NCBI GenBank assembly: GCA_904420205.1
Contig: CAJFUN010000030.1
Span: 1-64,000 of the forward strand
DNA from: Candidatus Parachristensenella avicola
GTDB lineage: Bacteria > Bacillota > Clostridia > Christensenellales > UMGS416
Reading direction: 5' to 3'
DNA: 64,000 nucleotides
Of the stretch, positions 34,126 to 43,194 are shown piece after piece. Numbering within the stretch: position 1 is the stretch's first letter; each line of letters begins with the position of its first letter. Position numbers and translations under genes: made by a program. The notes beneath the pieces are model-generated. The model had not been told where the DNA came from, did no database searches, and was given only the letters and a program-made list of their open reading frames with translations.

Positions 34126-36207
34126 ATGGATATCTTTGAACACCTTTCCCGCCAGCATATCCGCCTGGATCCGGAACAAAAGGCCGCCGTCTGCCACGAA
34201 CGGGGGCCTCTTTTGGTCATTGCCGTCCCGGGCTCGGGCAAAACCACGGTGTTGGTATCCCGGGTGGCCCGGTTGATAGCCTCCCGCACAGCAGGCCCGG
34301 AAAACATCATGACGCTGACCTTTAACCGGGCTGCAGCCGGCGACATGCGCCGGCGCTTTGACCAACTTTTTCAGGGGGTTTTCCCCCGGCAGCCGCGCTT
34401 TTCCACGCTGCATTCGCTCTGCTTTCATGTGATCAAAAATGCCGGCGGCCCTCTGCCTCAGATCGATGAGCGGGGCCGGATGCAGCTAATCCGGGAGCTA
34501 CTGCGGACGCTATCCGGGCGCTTTGCCCAGGTTGTTCCCGAAGAGGATATTCTCAACGCCTCCAATGCGCTTAGTTATATTAAGAATCGGATGCTGCAAC
34601 CAGAAGCATACGAAGGGCATGGGCTGAGCGTCTCCTTCCCGAAATTTGTTTACGCCTACCGGCAGGCCATGGAGGCACGCGGCTGGATGGATTTTGACGA
34701 CATGCTCCTCAAAGCGCTGGAGCTGCTGGAGCGTCCGCAGATTTTGTCTGCTTGGCAGCGTCAGTTCACCCATATTCTGGTGGACGAGGCCCAGGACCTA
34801 TCCCTGGTGCAGCACCGGATTATCCAGCGCCTAGCCGCCCAGGCTCACAGCCTTTTTATGGTAGGCGATGAAGATCAGAGCATTTACTCCTTCCGTGGCG
34901 CGCACCCGGAATCGCTGCTATCCTTTGCCCAAACCTATCCTGGCGGCCGTATTCAGCGCATGCAGACCAATTATCGCTCCTTGCCGGAGATCGTCCAGCG
35001 GGCCGATGACTTTATCAAGATCAATACCGCCCGCTATCCCAAATCCATGGTAGCCGTCCGTTCCGGTCAGGCGCGTGTCGAGCGTCACATCTTTGAGAAT
35101 AAACAAGAGCAATACCGCTTTGTGATGGAAGAGATTGCAAAGCTTCCCGCCCCGGCGACCCACTGCGTACTGTACCGCAGTCATCTTTCCGTGGTGCCGC
35201 TGGCCGACCGTTTCCTGCGGGAGGGCTTACCCTTTACCTGCCGGGAAAGCGGCAAATTCTTCTTTACCCACCCTGTAACCCAGGATGTGCGCGCCTTTTT
35301 TGAGCTGGCTTTGGATCCCGCCCGACGGGATTGCTTCGAGGCGGTCTATTATAAATTCAACGCCTTTATTTCCCGGCAAATCTGCCATGACGTGCTGGCG
35401 GCTCCTCCGGAGCTCACCGTATGGGAGGCTTTGGACCGGGCGGCCGATTGGCCGCCTTATCAGCGCGCCCGGTTGGCTCGGAAAGCCAGGCTTTTCGCCG
35501 CCCTGGCCCAGCAGCCTCCGGCCCTTGCGATGGATCAGCTTTTCTATGAAGGCGAGTATCAGCAGTATCTCACCCAGTCGCCGGCCTTAGGCGTAACCAG
35601 TGCCGCCGCCCTAGCCCAGTGGGATGCGCTGCGCGCCATGGCGGAAGGCGCTGCCTCGGTTGCCGGTTTCCTCGACCGGCTAGATTTTCTGGAATCCTCG
35701 CTGCCTGACTGGGAGCGCCTTTCCCAGCCCGGCGCGCCGGTGCTCTCTACCGTGCACGGGGCCAAGGGGTTGGAGTTCGATCAGGTTTTTGTGCTGGATC
35801 TGGTAGAGAATCAATTCCCGGCTGCTGGCGCCGACCTGGCCGAGGAGGCCCGTCTTTTCTATGTAGCCATGACCCGCGCCAAAAGGATCCTGCACCTGGG
35901 GTATGCGATGCCCGGCCCCGCTTCCAGTTTTCTTACCCGTATGTTTCCGCCGCCGGCCGCCAAGGCGCCGCCGCGCCGTGAACGGCCGCCTTTGCCGAAG
36001 CGGGTCGCGCCGCCGCCGGTCGATTTTACGCCCTATCCACCGGGCCAGAGCGTGCGGCACGCCCAATGGGGCCCGGGCATAGTCGAGGCGGTAGACCCTT
36101 CCAGCGGCCGCATCCAAATCCGTTTTGCCTCCGGCTCTCGCACCCTATCTCTGGCCCATTGTCTGGCGAAGGGACTCCTCTTTCCCGAGGAGCTGTTCGA
36201 TCCATAG
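34126..36207 (+). CDS. UvrD/PcrA-like superfamily 1A DNA helicase
   Basis: ATP-driven 3'-5' helicase in repair or replication restart. 693 residues. Motif I AVPGSGKTT near 33-41, motif II VDEAQDLS near 219, DQSIYSFRGA near 249, motif IV/V TVHGAKGLEFDQVFVLDL near 540, motif VI YVAMTRAKRILHL near 582. The C-terminal 60 residues (from about YPPGQSVRHAQWGPGIV) form the Tudor-like domain that binds RNA polymerase in UvrD/PcrA. It is shorter than PcrA (about 740), chiefly in the 2B region, so it may be an accessory paralogue. Confidence 0.9.
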   Translation: MDIFEHLSRQHIRLDPEQKAAVCHERGPLLVIAVPGSGKTTVLVSRVARLIASRTAGPENIMTLTFNRAAAGDMRRRFDQLFQGVFPRQPRFSTLHSLCFHVIKNAGGPLPQIDERGRMQLIRELLRTLSGRFAQVVPEEDILNASNALSYIKNRMLQPEAYEGHGLSVSFPKFVYAYRQAMEARGWMDFDDMLLKALELLERPQILSAWQRQFTHILVDEAQDLSLVQHRIIQRLAAQAHSLFMVGDEDQSIYSFRGAHPESLLSFAQTYPGGRIQRMQTNYRSLPEIVQRADDFIKINTARYPKSMVAVRSGQARVERHIFENKQEQYRFVMEEIAKLPAPATHCVLYRSHLSVVPLADRFLREGLPFTCRESGKFFFTHPVTQDVRAFFELALDPARRDCFEAVYYKFNAFISRQICHDVLAAPPELTVWEALDRAADWPPYQRARLARKARLFAALAQQPPALAMDQLFYEGEYQQYLTQSPALGVTSAAALAQWDALRAMAEGAASVAGFLDRLDFLESSLPDWERLSQPGAPVLSTVHGAKGLEFDQVFVLDLVENQFPAAGADLAEEARLFYVAMTRAKRILHLGYAMPGPASSFLTRMFPPPAAKAPPRRERPPLPKRVAPPPVDFTPYPPGQSVRHAQWGPGIVEAVDPSSGRIQIRFASGSRTLSLAHCLAKGLLFPEELFDP

Positions 36208-36232
36208 GCCGGGAAACTTTGACCTCACCACG

Positions 36233-36274
36233 AAAAAGCCTTCCGGACGGCATTTACCGTCCGGAAGGCTTTTC
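36233..36274. terminator. Bidirectional terminator between helicase and diguanylate cyclase genes
   Basis: An 18-bp perfect inverted repeat (36233-36250, 36257-36274) with a 6-base loop. A-tract and T-tract on opposite sides, between convergent genes. Confidence 0.9.
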
Positions 36275-36295
36275 AATCGGATGCTGCCCGTCACG

Positions 36296-37684
36296 TCAGT
36301 CCAGCAGCTCAACGTCTGTCCCGTTATATTTGCCGACCACATAGCAGGCGCGGCCCTGCCGCTTAGCCGCGTATAGGATCTTATCCGTCTGCGAATACAG
36401 CGTGTCTATCTGTTGCGGATAGTTAAATCGGCAGGCCCCTATGCTGCAGGAAACGGTTTCCGGCGAGGGCAGTATGCCCGAGATATTCTTTAAAAACCCG
36501 TCCATCTTTTCCTTAAGTTCCGGCAGCGGCATCATTTTCTCCAGCATCACGGCGAACTCGTCCCCGCCCATTCTTCCCACGATGCCGTCCTCCGAAAAGG
36601 CGCCTTTGAGCTGCCCGGCGATCTCCTTCAAAACCGTGTCGCCCACCGGGTGCCCCAGCGCATCATTGATCGACTTAAATCGATCGACATCCACAAAAAT
36701 AAACCATCCTGCGTCGCTGCTTCGCTGGAGCCTTTCGCAAGCGGCAAGGAACATTTTGCGCCCCATGACGCCAGTCATGCTGTCCATTTGTCCCAAGTAT
36801 GCCCGATACGAAAAATATTGATACAGCAGCAGCAACGTGATCCCCAGGATAAAATTCAAAGCAATGATCGCGATCATGAACTGAATCTGCAAATGTAGCA
36901 GGTCGTACTCAATATTGGCCGTAATATCCATCCCGTGGACGCTCAGCATATAGGAAATCCGATTAGCAAAATAAAGCGTGGAAGCGACCGCCGCGCCTAA
37001 GATGCAGCCCATGAAAAGGGCTCCGAAGAGGTATCCCTGCCGGTTTCGATTGATTCTGTTTCTCGGCTGCTGGATATATTCGGAAAAATCCCGGACAGCT
37101 TGCGTATGGCCAGCCTTCCATATGAACCACGCCATGGCCATGCATACCACTGAGGCCGCCACGTTGTCTATATCCAGAGAAAGCGCGTTTTGCAGGCTAT
37201 ACCCCAGCTCGGGGAAGAGGATGCCCAACGCCCCATAGACTAAGGTCGAATGCAGCTTCGGCGCAATCGCGGCGACCAGGATGGTCCATATCCGGTTATG
37301 GCGCGACTTTCTGGCGAGAGCAAAGAATAGCCCGATCAAAAAGCCGAACAGCGTCCGTACGCCCACGCTTAAAATTACGCTGTTTACCGGGAACGCGCTA
37401 AGAAACGGAGAAAAGGCCTGGTCAAAGGGCAACACGTAATAGGCGGATGCTTTATACATGCTGGACAGCCCAAAGACGCACCCCAATGCCGTCGATTGGG
37501 CGACGCCCAGGGTGCAGCCGGCCATCAGCACGGGAATATAGGCAAAGGTAATGGTAATCGGCGGCACATGGATATACCCCAAAAAGGTAAAGGATACCAG
37601 CAGCTCCAATGCGATCAGCAGGACAAACAGATATCCCTTTAAGCGCCCGTTTTCTTTTCCCCAGCGGTTCATGGTTCTATCCAT
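36296..37684 (-). CDS. Membrane diguanylate cyclase with ECF S-component-like sensor
   Basis: 462 residues. The C-terminal GGDEF domain (from about 305) is intact: DSMTGVMGRK, FIFVDVDRFKSINDALGHPVGD in parts, and MGGDEFAV with GGDEF at 373-377, so it should make cyclic-di-GMP. The position of the inhibitory RxxD site reads SEDG, so product inhibition there is not expected. The N-terminal 185 residues form about five to six helices and read like the substrate-binding S component of ECF vitamin transporters: HVPPITITFAYIPVLMAGC, GCVFGLSSMYKASAY, then FSPFLSAFPVNSVILSVGVR. Two more helices (210-290) link the parts. It may sense a vitamin-like ligand. Strong GGAGGATGG site; follows the HAD gene. 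Confidence 0.85.
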   Translation of the reverse strand: MDRTMNRWGKENGRLKGYLFVLLIALELLVSFTFLGYIHVPPITITFAYIPVLMAGCTLGVAQSTALGCVFGLSSMYKASAYYVLPFDQAFSPFLSAFPVNSVILSVGVRTLFGFLIGLFFALARKSRHNRIWTILVAAIAPKLHSTLVYGALGILFPELGYSLQNALSLDIDNVAASVVCMAMAWFIWKAGHTQAVRDFSEYIQQPRNRINRNRQGYLFGALFMGCILGAAVASTLYFANRISYMLSVHGMDITANIEYDLLHLQIQFMIAIIALNFILGITLLLLYQYFSYRAYLGQMDSMTGVMGRKMFLAACERLQRSSDAGWFIFVDVDRFKSINDALGHPVGDTVLKEIAGQLKGAFSEDGIVGRMGGDEFAVMLEKMMPLPELKEKMDGFLKNISGILPSPETVSCSIGACRFNYPQQIDTLYSQTDKILYAAKRQGRACYVVGKYNGTDVELLD

Positions 37685-37725
37685 CGCTCCATCCTCCCCC
37701 TAACTTTCGCCTGCCGTCGGCCCTT

Positions 37726-38409
37726 TTACACGATATCCTCCAATTCCTCCAGCGCATGGATCTCATAGGTGATCGGCATGTCCGCCGGGCGGGCCGCGCC
37801 CTCGGGGTTAAACCAGCAGGTAGGTAGTCCTGCGGCGATGCCGCCCGCCATGTCGGAGGAGAGCGAATCCCCCACCACCAGGCACCGGGCCGGATCAGGG
37901 TTCCCCAGCGCTCGGAGGCAATGCTCGAAATAGGCGGGCTGGGGCTTTTGGAAACCGATATCCTCGGAAACAAAAATATGCTCAAAGCAGTCCTTCAGTG
38001 CAGAGCGCGCCATTCGTCCATGCTGCACCCGGGAGATGCCATTGGTTACAAGCTCCAACCGGCAGCGCCCGGCCAGCGTCCGGCACACCGCCAGCGCGCC
38101 GGGCAACAGGTCATCCCCCTGAGCCAAAAAATCCAGATACCGCTCGTTCATGGCCCGCCCATCTCCCTGTAGGCCCATGGCCTCCAGCAGCTGGGCGAAC
38201 CGCCGCCCCTGCAGCTGGTCTTTGGTGACCTCGCCCCGTTCAAAGGCATCCCACAGGGCCCGGTTGATACGCAAATACAGTTCCTGAGCCTTTTGCCTAT
38301 CGTCAATGCCCGCCCATTGGAAGACTTGCGTCAGCGCCCGACGCTCAGCGCGGGCAAAATCAAAAAGCGTGCCGTCGGCATCCATCAGCAAATAATCAAA
38401 ATTCTTCAT
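37726..38409 (-). CDS. YjjG-type HAD nucleotidase
   Basis: A cytoplasmic HAD phosphatase; YjjG members remove phosphate from non-canonical pyrimidine nucleotides. 227 residues. Motif I DADGTLFDF at 11-19, motif II Thr/Ser in ELVTNGIS near 118, motif III Lys in IGFQKPQPAYFEH near 150, motif IV CLVVGDSLSSDMAGG near 175. A related gene is at 47879. Followed 41 bases later by the diguanylate cyclase gene. Substrate not certain. Confidence 0.87.
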   Translation of the reverse strand: MKNFDYLLMDADGTLFDFARAERRALTQVFQWAGIDDRQKAQELYLRINRALWDAFERGEVTKDQLQGRRFAQLLEAMGLQGDGRAMNERYLDFLAQGDDLLPGALAVCRTLAGRCRLELVTNGISRVQHGRMARSALKDCFEHIFVSEDIGFQKPQPAYFEHCLRALGNPDPARCLVVGDSLSSDMAGGIAAGLPTCWFNPEGAARPADMPITYEIHALEELEDIV

Positions 38410-38522
38410 GTCATCCCCCTCTTTCTATTATAACGATCCCATCGGTTCCCGCAAGTTCTCTCTAGCAATTCAGCGCAGATTCGGGTATGATGGGATCATC
38501 CTACATGCTTGGAGGGAAAGCC

Positions 38523-40532
38523 ATGTGCGCACAATGGATCGCCTACCCCGGCGAATTTGAGCTCTACCATCACAGTCGCATCAGCATGCTGCGCCAGGAG
38601 CGCGGCGCGCCCTATCCCACCTTTTATAAGATGGACGGCTGGTATACCAACATCTGCTTCAGCAGGGATTACTGCTTGGACGAAGCGGAAACCGCCGTAG
38701 TAACCTGCGAGGGCGAAGGGTATATCCTGCTGGACGAGCAGCGCTATCCGGCCCCCAACCCCGCCTTATTGCTGCCCGCCGGATCCCATAAGCTTCAGAT
38801 CCGCATAGGCTGCCTAACCGCGCCCCCGGCCCTATGGCTGGAGAGCCCGTCGCTGGCCAGCGACGGCAGCTGGACGGCGGATTGCGGCCTGGCCCAGACC
38901 GTTCCGGCCGCCGTGCTGCCTGTGCAGGATCCTGCCTCTCCGCCCTCAGCCTGGCGGCTGCCCACCATGCGCTGGGAAATTGCCGCCCAGCGCAGCCTGC
39001 CCCAGGGCCTGCTGGTGGATCTGGGTCGCGAGGGGATGGGCATGCTGGCCTTCACGCCCCTGGCCGATGGGAAAATAACGCTGTATTATGGCGAATCCGA
39101 AGCCGAGGCCCTGGCGATGGACGAAGCGGAGGTTTATGAAGCGGCCGCTTGCCGCGCAGGGGAGCCGATGGTCATGCCTGTGGCCCGGGCGATGCGCTAT
39201 TGCCTGCTCTCAGGCATCGCGGTCAAGGATCCCTATTTCCTTTATGAGGTGCTGCCCCATGAGCGTCCCGGCCGCTTTGCCTGCAGCAGCGATCGGATCA
39301 ACGCAATCTATGACGTGGCCTACCATACCATGGAGCTGTGCACCCGTGAGTTCTTCCTGGACGGCATCAAGCGTGACCGCTGGCTTTGGGCTGGTGACGC
39401 GCTGCAAAGCGTCATGATGAACCACTATACCTTCTTTGACCGTGATGTCGCCCGGCGTACGCTGCGGGCCCTTCGCGGGAAGGACCCCTTTGAAAAGCAT
39501 ATCAACACCATTTTGGATTATACCTTCTATTGGTACATGGCGATCTGGGATGATTACCTCTATACCGGCGACGATTCCTTTATCCGTGAGATGTATCCAA
39601 AGATGGTCACGGCGCTGGACTTCTGCCTGGGCCGCCGGAATGGGGACGGCTTTATGGAAGGTCAGCCCGGCGACTGGGTGTTTGTGGACTGGGCTGACAA
39701 CCTGCCGGTGGACGGCGAGCTCTGCGTGGAGCAAATGCTGCTGGCCCGCGCCCTGTTCATCCAGGCGCAGGCCGCCCGCATGGTCGGCGACAGCCGGGAG
39801 GAGGAATACGCGCTGCTGGCTTCCCAAACCCAGCGCCGGGTGCTGGAGGTGTTCTGGGATGAGAAGGAGGGCGTACTGCGCCACTACCGCAAAGACGGCG
39901 CCGTGCAGCCCCTGGTAACCCGCTATCCCACGCTGTTCGCCCTGCAGTTCGATCTTCTGCCGCGGCCTGCGGCGCTGGATACGGCGCGCCACGTGCTTCT
40001 ATCTGATACAGTGCAGAAAATCACCACGCCCTACATGCACTTTTATGAGCTGGACGCCCTGGGCCGCCTGGGCCTGGTGGAGGACGTGGTGCGTGAGATG
40101 GACAGCTACTGGGGCGGCATGCTGGACGAGGGCGCCACCAGCTTCTGGGAAACCTTCGATCCCAGCGAAGATGACCACTATGCCATGTACGGCCGCCCCT
40201 TTGGCCGCAGCCTCTGCCACTGCTGGGGCGCCGGCCCCCTGTACCTGGCCGGACGGTATCTGCTGGGCGTGCATCCCACGGAGCCCGGCTATGCCCGCTA
40301 TGAGGTGGAGCCCTGCCTGGGCAGCCTGGAATGGATCGAGGGCGACGTACCCACGCCCCAGGGCAAGATTTCTGTCCGCATGGACGGCGAAACGATCACT
40401 GTGACCGGCTGCGGCGGCGAGGGCCGGCTGATCCTGTCCGGCCAGCCCTGCCCCGAAGGCGCCCAGCCCCTGGAAGACGGCCGCTGGTCCCTGCCCATCG
40501 GGCCCTATGAGACGGTTACGCTGAAGCGATAA
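38523..40532 (+). CDS. GH78-like alpha-L-rhamnosidase
   Basis: 669 residues, no signal peptide. The start at 38523 follows GGAGGGAAAGCC; upstream Met are not supported. After an N-terminal beta-rich part (about 1-250), an (alpha/alpha)6 barrel begins around FACSSDRINAIYDVAYHTM. The family active-site stretch DGIKRDRWLWAGDALQS lies near residue 280 and a second catalytic Glu candidate in SFWETFDPSE near 540; a C-terminal beta-sandwich closes it. It lacks the extra carbohydrate-binding domains of the longest family members. Probably removes rhamnose from imported oligosaccharides. Stand-alone gene with a terminator. Confidence 0.85.
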   Translation: MCAQWIAYPGEFELYHHSRISMLRQERGAPYPTFYKMDGWYTNICFSRDYCLDEAETAVVTCEGEGYILLDEQRYPAPNPALLLPAGSHKLQIRIGCLTAPPALWLESPSLASDGSWTADCGLAQTVPAAVLPVQDPASPPSAWRLPTMRWEIAAQRSLPQGLLVDLGREGMGMLAFTPLADGKITLYYGESEAEALAMDEAEVYEAAACRAGEPMVMPVARAMRYCLLSGIAVKDPYFLYEVLPHERPGRFACSSDRINAIYDVAYHTMELCTREFFLDGIKRDRWLWAGDALQSVMMNHYTFFDRDVARRTLRALRGKDPFEKHINTILDYTFYWYMAIWDDYLYTGDDSFIREMYPKMVTALDFCLGRRNGDGFMEGQPGDWVFVDWADNLPVDGELCVEQMLLARALFIQAQAARMVGDSREEEYALLASQTQRRVLEVFWDEKEGVLRHYRKDGAVQPLVTRYPTLFALQFDLLPRPAALDTARHVLLSDTVQKITTPYMHFYELDALGRLGLVEDVVREMDSYWGGMLDEGATSFWETFDPSEDDHYAMYGRPFGRSLCHCWGAGPLYLAGRYLLGVHPTEPGYARYEVEPCLGSLEWIEGDVPTPQGKISVRMDGETITVTGCGGEGRLILSGQPCPEGAQPLEDGRWSLPIGPYETVTLKR

Positions 40533-40619
40533 ACGGCGCTTTGTCCGGCCGCTCCATTCCGGGTTCTAGCCGGTAAACCGGTATGGGATGGCAGCACAAG
40601 CCCAATAGCGATAGATTAT

Positions 40620-40645
40620 AAAGAGGCCCCGTCGGGGCCTCTTTT
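40620..40645 (+). terminator. Terminator after the GH78-like gene
   Basis: An 11-bp stem with a 3-base loop (AAGAGGCCCCG and inverse, about 40621-40642) followed by TTTTG, 88 bases past the stop. Confidence 0.8.
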
Positions 40646-40903
40646 GTGGTCACATTATGAAAATAGCAAGTAAATTGGCAAGTAAAAGATACAATCTGGA
40701 TATACACCCTGTGTTGGTTGTCTTGCGGTCAATCATACACCTCACAGGTTTATAGATGATTTTCGTGTTTTTTTGCTGGATATCCATATAATTTTTTCCA
40801 ATATGCTATCGATTAGGATTGTTACATGTGTTTCCGTTCCTTATCCTATTGTTCACTTATCCTTAATTCACGGAAGTAGTAGTATTCGCCTATAGAACCC
40901 ATT
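40646..40903. other. AT-rich intergenic stretch, nothing recognised
   Basis: Clearly AT-richer than the surroundings. No frame with a ribosome binding site, no tRNA-like fold and no repeat seen. Together with the HEPN-like frame it forms a compositional islet of about 800 bases. Confidence 0.5.
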
Positions 40904-41233
40904 TTATTGTATTTTAAATTTTTCTCGAATCTTGGCCCTTTTTACAAACCGAACCGCATTATCTAACTGACGTGCAGCTTGGTAGCCCTGTTCTACCAGC
41001 AAAAGCAATTCTGAATACATGGCTTCTGGATTTTTATTGAACAATGCGTGCATTAGCTGATTCCGCTTATCCCTCCACTCCCCTTCAAGATAATTCAACG
41101 AAGGAATAAACTCCGTCTTTTCCGTAAGTCGTCTTACTAGGCCAGCGACTGCCTGTTTGTATAGCGTGGCAAATTCGCCGCCAGAACAGCTCCAGGCTAT
41201 CAGTTCTTGTATCCTCGTAAGCTTACCGGACAA
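40904..41233 (-). CDS. HEPN-like protein, possibly 5'-truncated
   Basis: 109 residues counted from a TTG at 41233. It contains RDKRNQLMHALFN near 54-66, in which R-N-x-x-x-H fits the R-x4-H catalytic motif of HEPN ribonucleases, within a helical protein. The frame remains open upstream to a TAG at 41327 without any ATG or GTG, and no ribosome binding site precedes either the TTG or an ATT at 41281. So it may use a rare start, or be the remnant of a longer gene. An XRE-type regulator is divergent 200 bases away, which resembles toxin-antitoxin or defence pairs, but those are usually co-oriented. No known family was matched. Confidence 0.5.
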   Translation of the reverse strand: MSGKLTRIQELIAWSCSGGEFATLYKQAVAGLVRRLTEKTEFIPSLNYLEGEWRDKRNQLMHALFNKNPEAMYSELLLLVEQGYQAARQLDNAVRFVKRAKIREKFKIQ

Positions 41234-41434
41234 AGTTTTGAATTTATATTGCGGACTTTTCTGTTGGTCTAAATTGAAAATATCACAAAGACATGGATCA
41301 AAGTGATAAAAAAAGCAGAAAAAGCGCTAAATACAGTGTAGCCTTATCCACGGCCAAAGTCAACTATTAGCATACTTTGTTTTCTTTCAATTTCCTTCAC
41401 TTTTGTACACTGTCAGAAAACAGAGGAGGTTAAT

Positions 41435-41731
41435 ATGAATATGTATAATCTCGGCGCGAAGATCAAGCAGCTTCGGTTAAGCCGCCAATATACCCAGCAG
41501 ACCCTGGCCGACTACCTGGATGTCACCAAGTCCATGGTCAGCGCTTATGAGAACGGCACGCGCTATCCCTCTTATCCTGTATTAGTCAAAATCGCATGTT
41601 TATTCCGGGTAACGACCGATTATCTGCTTGACTGCCCCTCTCACGGGCAATTCATCGACGTGACCGGGCTGACCGACAACGAAGTCGACGGCATCCTTCA
41701 TCTGATCGAAGCGCTAAAGCGGGATCGGTAG
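41435..41731 (+). CDS. XRE-family transcriptional regulator
   Basis: 98 residues. An N-terminal helix-turn-helix of the Cro/CI class spans about 6-62: KIKQLRLSRQYTQQTLADYL, then VTKSMVSAYENGTRYPSYPVL and FRVTTDYLLDC. The short C-terminal tail is acidic and helical. Excellent site (AGGAGG) before the ATG. It should bind DNA, perhaps its own promoter. Targets unknown. Confidence 0.88.
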   Translation: MNMYNLGAKIKQLRLSRQYTQQTLADYLDVTKSMVSAYENGTRYPSYPVLVKIACLFRVTTDYLLDCPSHGQFIDVTGLTDNEVDGILHLIEALKRDR

Positions 41732-41901
41732 CCGCAATAGGCGCGGCGCCCGTGCCCGGCAGCTGGGCACAAGGTCATCTTCCTCCATGGCGCCCGATGA
41801 TGAAAGCGCTATAATGATAGCTGCGGGCCTTTTTTCTGGCGGGGGTACATATAAATCCACCATCCGGAAATACGCCCAATGGATCCATACCAGGAGGTAA
41901 G

Positions 41902-43008
41902 ATGATGACACGTCGCGAACGCTTTCAAGCGATTATGGAACGCAAGCCTGTGGATCGGGTGCTGTATGACCTGGCCGGCACCGGGCAGACGCAGGTAGAC
42001 GCGCCGGAGCTAACCGAAGCGATCAAGGCGCTTTTGGATATCCATGGCCCCTATACCGGGAGCTATGAAAAATATGACGAACGCATTCTAGAAGCGCTGG
42101 ATATCGACACCCGCAGGGTAGGCGAGCTATTTGAGCCAGCCAGTCCCCTAATCCGGGAGAAGGGCGGACGCCGCTACGACTGCTGGGGCGTAGGGCGCGC
42201 TTTTACAGGGCTGTATTGGGAAATTGTCGAGCATCCCCTTAAAGGCGCCACCATGGAGGATCTGGAATCCTATCCCTGGCCTGACGCCTCCAACGTCGAT
42301 CCCGCCCTGTTTGAGAAATACCGCCGCCAGGCCCGCCATCTGTATGAAGATACCGATTATGTGGTCGTGGCAGAGCATCCCTGCTATGGCGTCATGGAAA
42401 TCGGCTGCTGGATGATGGGCTTTGATGAATACCTTTACAAGCTGGCAGCTGAACCGGAATTGATCGAATACTTCACGCAGCGGGTTCTGCGGTACCAAAA
42501 GGATATCATCGCCCGGTACTATGAAGCGGTCGGCCCTTATATCCATCTAACCACCAGCGGTGATGACTTCGGCACCCAGGAAAGCTCTTTCATCAGCCGC
42601 AGGATGTTCGACGAAATGATCGCGCCGGCTATGGCCGAACGCATCCGCTACACCCGTGAATTCACCGACGGCTATTTTTTCCATCATACCTGCGGTTCCG
42701 TCTTTAATTTGATCCCTTCTCTTATTGAAATTGGCGTCGATATCCTAAACCCCATTCAGCCGCTGGCCCGGAACATGGAGGCCGCCCGCCTTAAGGAATC
42801 CTATGGAAATCAGCTGACTTTCTGGGGTGGCATCGATACCCAGGAGCTTTTGGTCAAGGGCACGCCCCAGGCCGTATCGGCCCAAGTGCGCCGCACCATC
42901 GACGATATGAAGGGGACCGGCTATGTGCTGGCGCCTGCCCATACGCTGCAAAAGGACGTGCCAGCCGCCAATGTAATCGCCATCTATCGTCCCGAGCTTC
43001 TTCCATAG
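41902..43008 (+). CDS. Uroporphyrinogen decarboxylase superfamily protein
   Basis: 368 residues. The fold and end of the family are clear: TRRERFQAIMERKPVDRV at the start, FFHHTCGSVFNLIPSLIEIG near 253-272 with a His-x-Cys metal pair, and VLAPAHTLQKDVPAANVIA near 343-361. No other heme gene is near and the N-terminal Arg/Asp signature of true HemE is not obvious. The His-x-Cys suggests a zinc-dependent methyltransferase or other non-heme member, several of which lie in methyl-transfer or sugar loci. A corrinoid partner is not in the window. Start could be either of two adjacent ATG after AGGAGGT. Confidence 0.8.
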   Translation: MMTRRERFQAIMERKPVDRVLYDLAGTGQTQVDAPELTEAIKALLDIHGPYTGSYEKYDERILEALDIDTRRVGELFEPASPLIREKGGRRYDCWGVGRAFTGLYWEIVEHPLKGATMEDLESYPWPDASNVDPALFEKYRRQARHLYEDTDYVVVAEHPCYGVMEIGCWMMGFDEYLYKLAAEPELIEYFTQRVLRYQKDIIARYYEAVGPYIHLTTSGDDFGTQESSFISRRMFDEMIAPAMAERIRYTREFTDGYFFHHTCGSVFNLIPSLIEIGVDILNPIQPLARNMEAARLKESYGNQLTFWGGIDTQELLVKGTPQAVSAQVRRTIDDMKGTGYVLAPAHTLQKDVPAANVIAIYRPELLP

Positions 43009-43194
43009 CCGCTATACTTGTTTCTATCCGCTCCGGCTTTCGCCTGGGGCGGATTTTTCTATTCCTTCCGGCGGCATAGGGTTTAGTATTCATCTTTATA
43101 GTTAGCCTTCAAACAAAGTAATCTCTCTCCATGGTATTTGGGCGAAAAGCTTCTATAATGGTATGTAAGACAACCTGCGGAAAGGAGCTCTGTT

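Noticed and set aside
41435..41731. A standard toxin-antitoxin operon with the HEPN-like frame
   Set aside because: The two are divergent, not co-directed, and the HEPN-like frame lacks a proper start; kept only as a hypothesis.
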